64,000 nt of DNA from contig NC_134030.1 of assembly GCF_964204645.1 (NCBI RefSeq), forward strand, positions 2,829,855 to 2,893,854, read 5' to 3'. Position numbers and translations under genes: made by a program. Position 1 is the first letter of the stretch; each line of letters begins with the position of its first letter. Shown in pieces: positions 38,410 to 48,039 of the stretch. The notes beneath the pieces are model-generated. The model had not been told where the DNA came from. It saw only the letters and a program-made list of their open reading frames with translations, and ran no database searches. Source of the stretch: Tubulanus polymorphus (Eukaryota > Nemertea > Palaeonemertea > Tubulaniformes > Tubulanidae).

Positions 38410-39735
38410 TTATAACCAAACCTCTTCTCTTTCAGTCGTTTCATACCGTCGCGGTATATCAGTTGTAGACGCGCTACGAGTTCGATTTCGTTCGATACTC
38501 GTGATATTGTTCGGTAGCTCATTTTCCGCTATCGAAACCGATCTTGGTCTGGAATTTTGTTCAGTAGCCGCCATTTCGCCCGTTGAACCGAGTGGCGGTA
38601 GATCTTTAGCTAGTCTCGTGGCCGCGCTCTTGCGTCTGACCGGTGCTGTCGGTATTCGAGAATTGAACACGCCAGCCGGCGAATTGCGATTAAACGTTGA
38701 ACTGCGCCTGCGCGTAGCTTCCGATGGAGTTAAAGGTCTTCCTGTCGGTGATATAGGTGGCGACTCCCGCAGAGGGGATGTATCCCTCGACTTAGCGGTC
38801 GGTGGTGGTATAGAGGGCGCTACAGGTGGTGGTAACGTGGTTCTCGCTGCCGATGACCTGCGTCTAGCCGGCGCTATAGGTGGTGGACCCTCGTCATCCG
38901 ATAAATCAATTTTCGTCGACACTGGCGGCGGTTGTGGTGTCGGAGGCGGTTGGTTGATTCTCGTCGAAACGACGCTTATAATCGGAGATAATCGACTTCC
39001 TGTTGCCGCGGATTCGGAGTTTGTGTTGAAATGTGAACTTTCAGTTTGATATTTCGGTTCCGTATAACCGTTATAATTCTGATAGCTGACTAACGGAGTT
39101 GTTTCGTCCTCGCTGGTCGAGGTGGTCAGTCCCCGATTGTCCCGATGTGAGCGATATTTTTTCGAAACGAATTCGGGCGACGGTTTTTCCCGACGGGTAC
39201 CGCCGCCGCCGCTGCTTGTCACCGGTAAAAGGGATGCCCGCTGAATACGGCGTATTTTACATACTAAAAATACGAGAATGCAGAATAAAGCCACCACTAA
39301 AACTAACGCGATTATCGAAACGATGGCGACGATTTCAGAATTGTTGCTCACCCACGTGACAACATTTTGCCACCAAGCGGGCCCACCTGAAATTGTAAAA
39401 ATATCAAAGAACATTATTTTGGAAATTGATCTTAGCTCCAACATCACAATACAAGTGCCCGTTCACACAATTTTGTGAATTTTCTACCCATAACAGTTCT
39501 AAAAATCTTCTATGGTATTTCATTGAACCCACTTTATCTACTGACCATCACAATACCCGAACTAATTTCGTTTTAGACAAGCAATGAAAAAATATTTCAT
39601 ATGAATGAGACTGATTTCATAGTATATGAACTATTGAACAATGTTTCTTTGACGATGTTGAATGATAACTGCCATTATCAGTTTGATTTTAAACTTACTT
39701 ATGCCGGAGTCACCCATGAGAGATGGTAGTTCCAT
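38410..39735 (-). CDS. Single-pass membrane protein with long proline-rich cytoplasmic tail
   Basis: Two exons: 39735-39699 (ATG, 12 codons plus one base) and 39386-38410; phases match, 337 residues. No signal peptide: a short N-terminus (MELPSLMGDSGISGPAWW) precedes one strong transmembrane segment (31-55, IVAIVSIIALVLVVALFCILVFLVC) followed by basic KIRR, so the N-terminus is probably outside. The tail is disordered, rich in Ser, Pro and Arg: PPPTPQPPP, PPPIAP, LPPPVAPSIPPP and repeated R-R-x-S motifs (RRRSS twice, RRKS) that look like basophilic-kinase sites; the prolines could recruit SH3 or WW proteins. I do not recognise the family. An opposite-strand open frame at 38321-39049 is a shadow of its biased codons. 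The gene lies between two copies of a 320-bp repeat. Confidence 0.75.
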
Positions 39736-40517
39736 TGATATCTAAACACAAACATATGAATCAACACTTATTAGTCCATGGTTTCCTCATGTGGAACACT
39801 GACGACAAATATTGAATTGATTTCTAAAAAGAAAAAGAAAATATGTTATTGGAAAATAGATTTTGTTGCCTAAAACGATTATGTCAAGAATTAAATCTTG
39901 TCTCAGACTATACGAATTAAGTCCAAAGTCCATATTCTGAACATATTTCCATGTTTAGGGAAGTAGAGATTTGGAGACCTTCACTTCACTTCACTTCAGA
40001 GCTATCTATTCCCTACCCGTGTTTGGTCAATCATCAACTCAGAGACCGTGACCGCCGCGACCAGCACCAATCACTCGATTCATTTCAATTAGTGAAGAAT
40101 ACAGAGAAAAATAATATTCTTACCTTTGTATTTCCGTGTCTCGCTATGTTAGTCTTACACATATCTGTATACGTTTCTTATCATTCAGGTTATTGCGTTT
40201 GGAAAAGTTTTACATTCGCTACTATCAGGTCAACTTTCGATCTTGTTTACTCCTGTGACGCGCAAATTAATTTTTGACTCAGTGGCTTGAGACGGAATAA
40301 TCAGTAATTATAATGTATCTAAACTAACTTCTTTTTTCGATCCCCCTCTCCCTCTTAAAAGGAAAACTGCAATAACACAGTTTACCTAATTTTTTCTAAC
40401 AACGAATAAGAAAATAAGTAGAATCATAGTCTAGCAATTCGAGTTTTCCTACGGATAATCATTTCAGAAACCGATATATTGAAAACAAAGAACTCATCAA
40501 AACATGGGGTTCGTAGC
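39736..40517. other. Upstream flank of the membrane protein gene
   Basis: AT-rich sequence, a CTTCA-type short run near 39980, no recognised element. The promoter of the minus-strand membrane protein gene is expected here. Confidence 0.4.
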
Positions 40518-40839
40518 ATCTTCACCCGTCAAGGGATTCGAACCCACTACGCTAAAGCTGTTCCCCGAACCCCTTGACCTCACGAGTCGTTGGAGTCGTT
40601 ACTAGCCGACCAGAATCCGGTCGTACCAATCACAGCGCTTATAACAAACCGTCAGTAGACTTCTGTTGGTTTTCCCGTTATTGACCAATCAGCGAACGTT
40701 TTACCGAACAAGGAAATATTTCGCAAATCGATATATGACGTCACGCGCGACAGCGCCAGTAATGAAATCACGCTTCGTGAGGCCAGGGGGCTGGTGGAAG
40801 CGAGTTCGGGAGTGATACCGGACCCCTGGCAAGCGAGGA
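40518..40839. repeat. 322-bp repeat with CCAAT motifs, right of the membrane protein gene
   Basis: Same layout as 38051-38366: opening hairpin with T-arm-like core, two CCAATCA motifs, closing CCAGGGG/CCCCTGG hairpin. Confidence 0.8.
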
Positions 40840-42774
40840 TTGGTTCGTAGTGCTGTAATAGAAGTCCGATCGGTGTCTTTATCAGACACGATGGCAGTTT
40901 GTTTGTTTGTGTGTTCGTTTTTGCTTTACATGCGGATCCGTTGGTAGTATTTCTAACCTCTCATGTTGCCCGCACACTAGTGTAAGCAGGGCGGGATTCG
41001 TACCCTCATCCGCTTATTGCCAGCACTGGTTGTAGACTGGTTACCGGTGTCTAATTTCCAGGCGCACTAGACTGGTTGCCGGTCTTTACATTCTTCACTA
41101 TTCCTGACTGGCGAATACAGGTGACAGGCGACCAGTCTTAGAAGCGCATTTGTTTGAAATCGGTTCGTAGAAACCGGTTTATATCGTGTCCCAAACCGGT
41201 TAGTGAGAAGAAATGCGGTGATCTGAGTTAGCTTACCTACCGGCGGTAAGTTCCCGCCTTAGTCGAAAGTCGGTTTGACTCAGTGATGTTGTTTATCAGT
41301 ACCGCCGGGTTATAAACCGGTAAGAATACAAGACGATTTTCCTACAAACCGGACGTGTGCAAACCCGATATTAAACGAATGCGCGACTGCGAATGCAGCG
41401 CACTGTGATAACTGAATGCAACAGCATCACCGCCTTTATCTCAGTCAGTGCGCGCAACTGGATGCTGCCACATGCAGTATGTAACAGCGCAGCGCATTAA
41501 CCGGATTCGATAGCGAGTGTGAAACGTTCATAACGACATGTTGTGCACGATTAGCGCCCGGTATACAATCGCCTGAACAAGAACCATTATGCACGAAAAG
41601 GAGGACTGGTTTTTTTGTGAACATCTACACATTGTATACCTGTATGGAATGTGTCATGATTAGTTGCTGTATTGAACGACGCTACGATAATAAAATCCGA
41701 CGATGAATTTTTTTTGTGCGAGCAATGCGTTCCTACACACATAGACATACACGTACGAACACTTCTTACACGTGGAAACTAATGAGATACCAGCTGTTTA
41801 CGAGACACAAGCTGTGACAAGAAAATATTGGATAGTGGAACAACGTCTTGAACATGAACATCAACGTACGCTTAATCTTTCGCCGTTACATTGCCTTCTT
41901 GAACTGGGGCAACATGCATTATCCAAGGTTCGTAGTTTCTACGATTGAGATGATTACTTGCAGGTAGTTTTAATCACAGGGACTTGTCACAATTGATAGT
42001 GAATGAATAAAACCAATATCAATGACCAGGTCCACTATCCCTGTATAATAAAAAAACTGTTATTTTTTATACAGTTGCAGGGATACTGGTACCCCCATCA
42101 TTGGTCTCATCCATTATCAATCGTGACTCCCTGTGGTTTTTTGATCTTAAAATAGGGATTGTCCCTGTTGTTTATTTGGTTTGTAAATTTCGTTAGATTT
42201 TTTGATTGAGTGTCCCTTACAGACCCACCACACCTGCCGGGAGCGAAACAGGGGGTTTGATTTGGAAATCGGAAATCGAAGTACAGATATAGTTGTTTGC
42301 TCGGCGGTCTAATTTACAGAATTTTCTTTTTTAAATCGAAGTACATAATTGGAAATTCGGTTCCGGTTCATTCAAACAATCTTCCAAGCAGTCTGAAACG
42401 GCAAGCGACTGATTTGGATGAATTTTCCTGGCTGCCTAATTTAATACATCAAGATTTTGGGAATAGCTAATTACAAGGGTGAAGATCATTTTGTCCATTT
42501 TTATATTTTTTTGGTCGTTTTCTACTCCCTGTGGTTTTAACGAACATGTATATACATATATATCTGATTTTAGTTTCATCGTAGACTAAATAAAAGTAGT
42601 AGTAGTAGTTGAATCTTAATCATTTGAAAAAGTAGTCGACAGTTCTTTCTGATACAAATTTGGCCGTAAAAGGTGGCGATTAGATATATTTCGTCTATGC
42701 AATCGCAGAGGAAAGTATTGTAGCTGTCGATGCAGGTTACGTACAATCCATATTCCTGTTGTTGGTATTGACAT
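40840..42774. other. Intergenic stretch with ACCGGT-rich block
   Basis: No exon supported. Includes an antisense T-arm-like motif (GGGATTCGTACCCTC, about 41003), the AACCGGTT cluster annotated separately, and a TAG microsatellite (about 42595-42609). Confidence 0.4.
41172..41354. promoter_or_regulatory. Cluster of AACCGGTT (Grainyhead-type) motifs
   Basis: AACCGGTT at 41172-41179 and 41194-41201, near matches AACCGGTA at 41315-41322 and AACCGGAC at 41347-41354. AACCGGTT is the consensus of Grainyhead/CP2 factors. Whether it is an enhancer is inference; the nearest downstream start is the membrane protein gene. Confidence 0.3.
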
Positions 42775-42848
42775 TAGTCTAGTACCTAGCCGTCGTTCTA
42801 CAAACAACAGTTGTAGGGAACCGGTAACAACGACTGGTATTCAGACTA
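42775..42848. repeat. Short palindromic repeat CTAGCCGTCGTTC (copy 2)
   Basis: TAGTCTAGTACCTAGCCGTC at the left, GGGAACCGGTAAC in the centre, CGACTGGTATTCAGACTAGT at the right; matches 37959-38032. Confidence 0.6.
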
Positions 42849-43735
42849 GTATTTACATGTTTTATTCTGACGACAAATGTTACATATTGCCGCGTGGCAT
42901 GTATACGATATTAATATATTGCGTGAGGCGGATGTAATCGCTTATTGTTTGTTGGCTGCCTTTTTTTTTACATCGAAATAGAGATCGACTCGTTTGATTG
43001 GTCGATTTGGTCTTATATTTTTGATTTGTTATCCCTAACAAACCCACCACACCTGCCGGGAATAGATGAGGGGTTTGATTTTGAATTCGGAAATCGAAAG
43101 TACAGATATAGTCGTGTGATCGGCGGGCGAAATTACGGAATGTTTTGCTAAATCGAAGTTGGGAAATTCAATTCCGGTTCGTTCAAACAATCTTCGAGGC
43201 GATTGGACGTCATGACTCATAACTGTGGAAATGCATGTCCTGAAATTGAGTGCAGTTTGTTTCTGTGTCTATTCATGTATAAACCTATATTTACATACGA
43301 TCAAGCCGGTTTTGACTATTATTATATTTTGTATGTTTGCACCTCAGTTATGGGGGGTGAATAAATAGTTTGCAGTTTGTTCAGTTTTCACTTTTGTTTT
43401 TACATCCCGCCTACGTATACGCGTTTTTGGCAATAGTAAGGCTAGAAAACTGATACCTGTTTCTCATTTCTGATGAGTTTTAAAGTTGACCCGGCCGGCC
43501 GCCTATCTACATTTTCAAGCTAACAATTACCGACCCGATAGTTATAGAAATGAACTAATTACAAATTTTACTGCAGTTTCCAAAATGTCCCGGCTGATTA
43601 GGAGAAACAATTAATCATTGTATGTTAGCCTAAACGGGTGTCAAATATGAAATTATCTTTGAATGGAAGTATTTTTATTTTTCATAAACTGGTTTAATGA
43701 CTTTTTAAAAAGTTGCTGCATACGTTGCATTTTCT
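42849..43735. other. Intergenic stretch
   Basis: A segment at 43020-43200 (CCCACCACACCTGCCGGGA ... CGTTCAAACAATCTTC) is a diverged copy of 42220-42400, so an older interspersed repeat is present. No exon supported. Confidence 0.4.
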
Positions 43736-43840
43736 CGGTCTGGGCAGAATCTCTTTTGGTAGGATTGTGAACTCTGTGATACGTCGAGAGGTCTGATTGT
43801 GGTCGGGTATTCTGAACAAGAACACCCACACACATTATAG
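43736..43840. repeat. Duplicated flank segment (copy 1)
   Basis: CTCGGTCTGGGCAGAATCTC through AACACCCACACACA. The same block occurs at 44163-44604, where it is split by a foldback insertion. Its minus strand is open for about 40 codons, but no protein family was recognised. Confidence 0.7.
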
Positions 43841-43940
43841 TTGTCGAATAAACACTATAATCCAAGTAAACTGTAGATAAATGAAGAAATCCCACACTTC
43901 TAATTTGAAATTATACTATCAAATTTATTATTACGAAACT

Positions 43941-43980
43941 ACAACGTTTCGGCTGTTGACTAACAGCCATCATCAGGTGG
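43941..43980 (-). repeat. Hammerhead-core-like dispersed hairpin (best copy)
   Basis: On the minus strand: CCACCTGATGATGG, stem-loop CTGTTAGTCAACAG, then CCGAAACGTTG. CTGATGA and GAAAC are the conserved core strings of hammerhead ribozymes flanking stem II. A convincing stem I and GUH cleavage site were not found, so activity is not claimed. Confidence 0.45.
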
Positions 43981-44185
43981 AATGACCAGAAAAACAAGTT
44001 ACAAAGCATATTAACTCACAGGATCTAAAATAGAAGCAGTGTGTCAAAACTAAAGATAAACAGACCAAGCAATAAAACATCAAGGGGTACCGTGGAAACC
44101 ACAGCAATTCTAAACAGTTCAGAGTAAAAACAAATCATGTAACTAAGTGAAGTGGACTGAAGAGTCTGGGCAGAATTTCTTTTGG

Positions 44186-44519
44186 TAGTAGAACGATAAC
44201 CACACTCAAACGTGGTGAACGGATAATAAGATAAAATCCCACTATTTACAGATTAAAAGAATTTAAAAACCAGAATTTATTTATTCGATCAAAAATATAT
44301 AAAAGACACGACGTTTCGATCTCACCCTAGAGATCATCGTCAGGTGTCAACCGTATCGAATATTCCGTAAATGATAATTGTTAAAACCAGACACGTGGCA
44401 AGAACAATCCACACCTGACGATGATCTCTAGGGTGAGAGCGAAACGTCGTGTCTTTTATATATTTTTGATTGAATAAATAAATTCTTTTAATCTGTAAAT
44501 AGTGGGATTTTATCTTATT
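44186..44519. mobile_element. Foldback element with captured glycosyltransferase fragment
   Basis: Long inverted arms, about 44225-44349 and 44412-44519: AATAAGATAAAATCCCAC ... GAGATCATCGTCAGGTG on the left and the reverse complement on the right. It sits inside a copy of the 43736-43840 block and is flanked by a 9-bp direct repeat TTCTTTTGG (44177-44185 and 44520-44528), a likely target duplication. The arms end in the hammerhead-like hairpin motif (CACCTGACGATG ... GCGAAACG). The centre is a piece of the GT31 membrane-anchor exon. Confidence 0.75.
44354..44410 (-). pseudogene. GT31 membrane-anchor exon fragment inside a foldback element
   Basis: Reverse complement matches the start of the gene B/C main exon almost base for base (GGATTGTTCTTGCC.. 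to ..TTTACGGAATATTCGAT; compare 44808-44866). Only the transmembrane-coding part is present, so it cannot make an enzyme. Confidence 0.85.
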
Positions 44520-44797
44520 TTCTTTTGGAAGGATTGTGAACTCTGTGATACGTCGAGAGGTCTGATTGTGGTCGGGTATTCTGAACAAGAACACCCACAC
44601 ACATATGTATACAATTTTTTGAAGTGTATCTTAGGTAGAATTGACAAATAAATTTGAAGTTCATTTTTGACGGGTAAGAAATGAATGTTTGACGAGTAAA
44701 AGATTTAACTGCCAGGTCAATCAAATATTCACTTTTACGTCACTCCGTCGACTAGGAAAACTCATCTCACTAAAAACTGTTACTGTTGTATTTTTAG

Positions 44798-45770
44798 ATT
44801 CAAATGGATTTTTCTTGCCACGTGTCTGGTTTTAACAATTATCATTTACGGAATATTCGATATAAAGAAAAGAGAAAAGAAAGATATGAGATTGCAGAAT
44901 ATAACCAAAATGATGATAAGGAATAATGTATCCAAAATGATGGAACCACCTTCGACCAATCATATCGGGTCTTTACGAGGTATCGAATTCGTTAGAAACA
45001 ATATCACATTATGTCGGGGAAACCCAAAAACTGTTGTCGTCATCATATCACATTCAGAAAACTATAAACAACGGCGGGCGATTCGTGCAACATGGGGCAA
45101 ATCGACTAGTGATATTCGGTATGTTTTCTTGCTGGGATTATCTCCCGATCAACTTTGGGAAAAGTTTGTGTCCATCGAAATGGATACATACGGTGATATC
45201 GTAGAGATGAATATGATTGAAATGTATTATAAATTGACAATGAAATCGGGAGCTATGGTGAAATGGGTTAATGAATTTTGCCGAAATGTGAAGTACGTCA
45301 TCAAAGTCGACGATGACATGTATTTGGACGCCGAGCAATATACGTCAGCGTTAGATGCGCACGCAGATCAAAGTACATATTTCTTGTGTTACTTAGTGAG
45401 GAATCCAGGCGTTGACAGAAATCCTAAAAGTAAATTTTATGTAAGTCGGAAAATGTGGCCGTTATCGCGTTACCCGGATTATTGTTCCGGTACCGGGTAT
45501 GGTTTTACGGCGAACATAATTCCCGAATTGTGGAGAACGGCTCTAGAAACTAAACTAATAAACAACGAAGATGTCTGGTTAACGGGTGTTGTAGTTAGTA
45601 AAATGAAAGGTGTAAAACATATTGACGATCGTCGCATTAATTTGTTGTCTTCATCGAGAAATTGGTGCGAATCGAAAGATTACATTACGACGCACAGACT
45701 AAGCCCTGAAAATCTGATGGATATATGGAAAGATAAACTCGCCGGGAAAATTTGCCCCCCGAAAAAATAA
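44798..45770 (+). CDS. GT31-family glycosyltransferase gene B, main exon
   Basis: Begins after TGTTGTATTTTTAG with the anchor F-K-W-IFLATCLVLTIIIYGI, then a Lys/Met-rich stem (KKREKKDMRLQ), then the catalytic domain with RRAIRATW, KVDDDMYLD (DDD at 45309-45317), YPDYCSGTGYGF and NNEDVWLTG; ends GKICPPKK, stop TAA at 45768-45770. 324 codons plus a split first codon (xx|A TTC). The reading frame has no ATG before 44886, which would lose the anchor, so an upstream start exon must exist. The sequence before the acceptor (TACGTCACTCCGTCGACT) is shared with gene C. By family it is a Golgi type II enzyme extending O-, N- or lipid-linked glycans; substrate unknown. Confidence 0.9.
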
Positions 45771-47111
45771 CGATGGATATCTCTCACCTCTGTGAAAGCA
45801 TGTTTTTATTTTCAGCAATGTAAGAATGAGAGAATTGAACATATTATCAAAATATGATAATAATTTGATGTAATTGTTGATACATGTAGTTTAGACTGGT
45901 GATTAATTAACTATCGTGAAGGCTGAGAAAGCTCAATCTCCATTTTCTCAAAAAATAATCTTTTCGATGTTTCATGATGCATACAATTCCCGGCTATCTG
46001 CCGAGTAAAAGCATAACCCCGAATCGATCAATGCTTTTTTTATTTATTTATTCTTTATTTACGAATTAAATTACATTACAAAATTACAGATAATAATATG
46101 GTTATGTAATATAAGTCGATGGATACCAGGAAAAGTTAAAAACTTGTAATCATAAAACATGGCCCTGGCACCCATGGAAATCACACACGCACACAATCTT
46201 CCACCAAACTATCACACTTGGACAGGCACAAGCATGAAAATCATGACAAGGCAGTGAACAAGTGACACAAAAAATTCAGATCAGTATACATTTAACAGAG
46301 ATTACATAACTATTGACCCATTAACAGATGATGTTTGAAATTCTTTTTAAAAACGTAGATACTCTTCGACCCTTTCAGCTTCCAATTTCCATGTCCATCT
46401 GCCACACAATTTTCTGAATAAATCTGATAATAATAGTTCATTTTCGTTCGATAATCCGTCAACGATAATGTAACACGTGTAGAAATCAAGTACGAACAAA
46501 TTGAATTCACTCACCGGCAACAGTTGGTCAACACTGATGAAACCGTTGTTTGTAAATCACCATATGTTGTCAAAACTCAACCCCGATGCGAACATCTATG
46601 TAAGACTTCTGGGGTCAGTTGCACAGTCGTGACTTAAGTCAAAAAGTGGTCTTAAATCTTAAGACTGGTCTTAAGTTGTTAGATTGGTGATAGAACTAAG
46701 TTGGTCTTAGTCTAAGCCATGACTATGCAACCGGTCCCTGGTATTAAACTCTAATCAGAGTACAATATTGATGAATGTTTTAAATGGTGGGGCAAACGTC
46801 TCAATTATTACGAAAAGAGGAGTTCAATAAAATAGTTCACGTGTTTATAGAAAACGTTTTGAGTTAATTTCGAATGTCTTGAAGAAAATAGAAATGAAAA
46901 TCTCTTAAATTCCATTATCTGCCACCCTCAATTATCCACCAAAATCGCTTGATAGTGGTGGATAACCGGGAGTCGACTGTATTGAGATTTTCATCATCAT
47001 CATCACTGCCAGATGAAATATATCAAATATGAGTATATTCAGTTATACGTCACTCCGTCGACTCGAAAACTTGTATTATTTCACTAAAAACTCTTACTGT
47101 TGTATTTTTAG
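45771..47111. other. Spacer between GT31 genes B and C
   Basis: Contains an AT-rich retroelement-like tail (46028-46090, TTTATTTATTCTTTATTTAC), the MITE at 46611-46738, and the unspliced leader of gene C. No other exon supported. Confidence 0.45.
46611..46738. repeat. Palindromic MITE, family GGCCAGTTGCACAG (copy 4)
   Basis: GGGGTCAGTTGCACAGTCGT at the left, GACTATGCAACCGGTCCC at the right, mirrored CTTAAGAC runs inside. Lies between GT31 genes B and C. Confidence 0.75.
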
Positions 47112-48039
47112 ATTCAAATGGATTGTTCTTGCCACGTGTCTGGTTTTCACATTTATCATTTACGGAATGATCGATATAAAGAAAAGAGAAAAGGGAAAAA
47201 TAGAAAAGCAGCTGTCACCACCGTCACTTTACATCGGGTCTTTGCAAGATATCAAATTCGTTAGAAACAATGCCACATTGTGTCGGGGAAACCCCAAAAC
47301 TGTTGTCGTCATCATATCGCATTCGGAAAACTATAAACAACGGTTGGCGATTCGTGCAACATGGGCCAAATCGACTAGTGATATTCGGTATGTTTTCTTA
47401 CTGGGATTATCTCCCGATCAACTTTGGGAAAAGTTTGTGTCCATCGAAATGGATACATACGGTGATATCGTAGAGATAGATATGATTGAAATGTATTATA
47501 AATTGACAATGAAATCGGGAGCTATGGTGAAATGGGTTAATGAATTTTGCCGAAATGTGAAGTACGTCATCAAAGTCGACGATGACATGTATTTGGACGC
47601 CGAGCAATATACGTCAGCGTTAGATGCGCACGCAAATCAAACTGCATATTTCTTGTGTTACTTGGTGAGGCGACCGGGCGTTGACAGAAATCCTAAAAGT
47701 AAATTTTATGTTAGTCGGAAAATGTGGTCGTTATCGCGTTACCCGGATTATTGTTCCGGTACCGGGTATGGTTTTACGGCGAACATAATTCCCGAATTGT
47801 GGAGAACGTCTCTAGAAACAAAACTAATGAACAACGAAGATGTCTGGTTAACGGGTGTTGTAGTTAGTAAAATGAAAGGTGTAAAACATATTGACGATCG
47901 TCGCATTAATTTGTTGTCTTCATCGAGAAATTGGTGCGAATCGAAAGATTACATCACGACGCACAGACTAAGCCCTGAAAATCTGATGGATATATGGAAA
48001 GATAAACTCGCCGGGAAAACTTGCCCACCGAAAAAGTAG
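47112..48039 (+). CDS. GT31-family glycosyltransferase gene C, main exon
   Basis: Same architecture as gene B: acceptor TGTTGTATTTTTAG, anchor F-K-W-IVLATCLVFTFIIYGM, short basic stem, catalytic domain with RLAIRATW, KVDDDMYLD (DDD at 47578-47586), YPDYCSGTGYGF and NNEDVWLTG; ends GKTCPPKK, TAG at 48037-48039. 309 codons plus a split first codon. Reading through the putative intron gives an ATG at 47029, so an unspliced start is an alternative. Differs from gene B by only a handful of residues in the catalytic domain, but the stem is shorter (no MRLQNITKMM segment). AATAAA follows at 48120-48125. Confidence 0.9.

Noticed and set aside
38321-39049. 242-codon plus-strand open frame opposite the membrane protein gene
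   Set aside because: It is a shadow: its glycine-rich product mirrors the proline codons of the minus-strand gene, whose two exons join in phase.
43941-43980. Complete, active hammerhead ribozyme
   Set aside because: Core strings and stem II are present, but I could not find a pairing stem I or a convincing GUH cleavage site.
45138-45338. 66-codon antisense frame conserved in all three GT31 genes
   Set aside because: Conservation follows from the near-identity of the coding strand; no independent signal.
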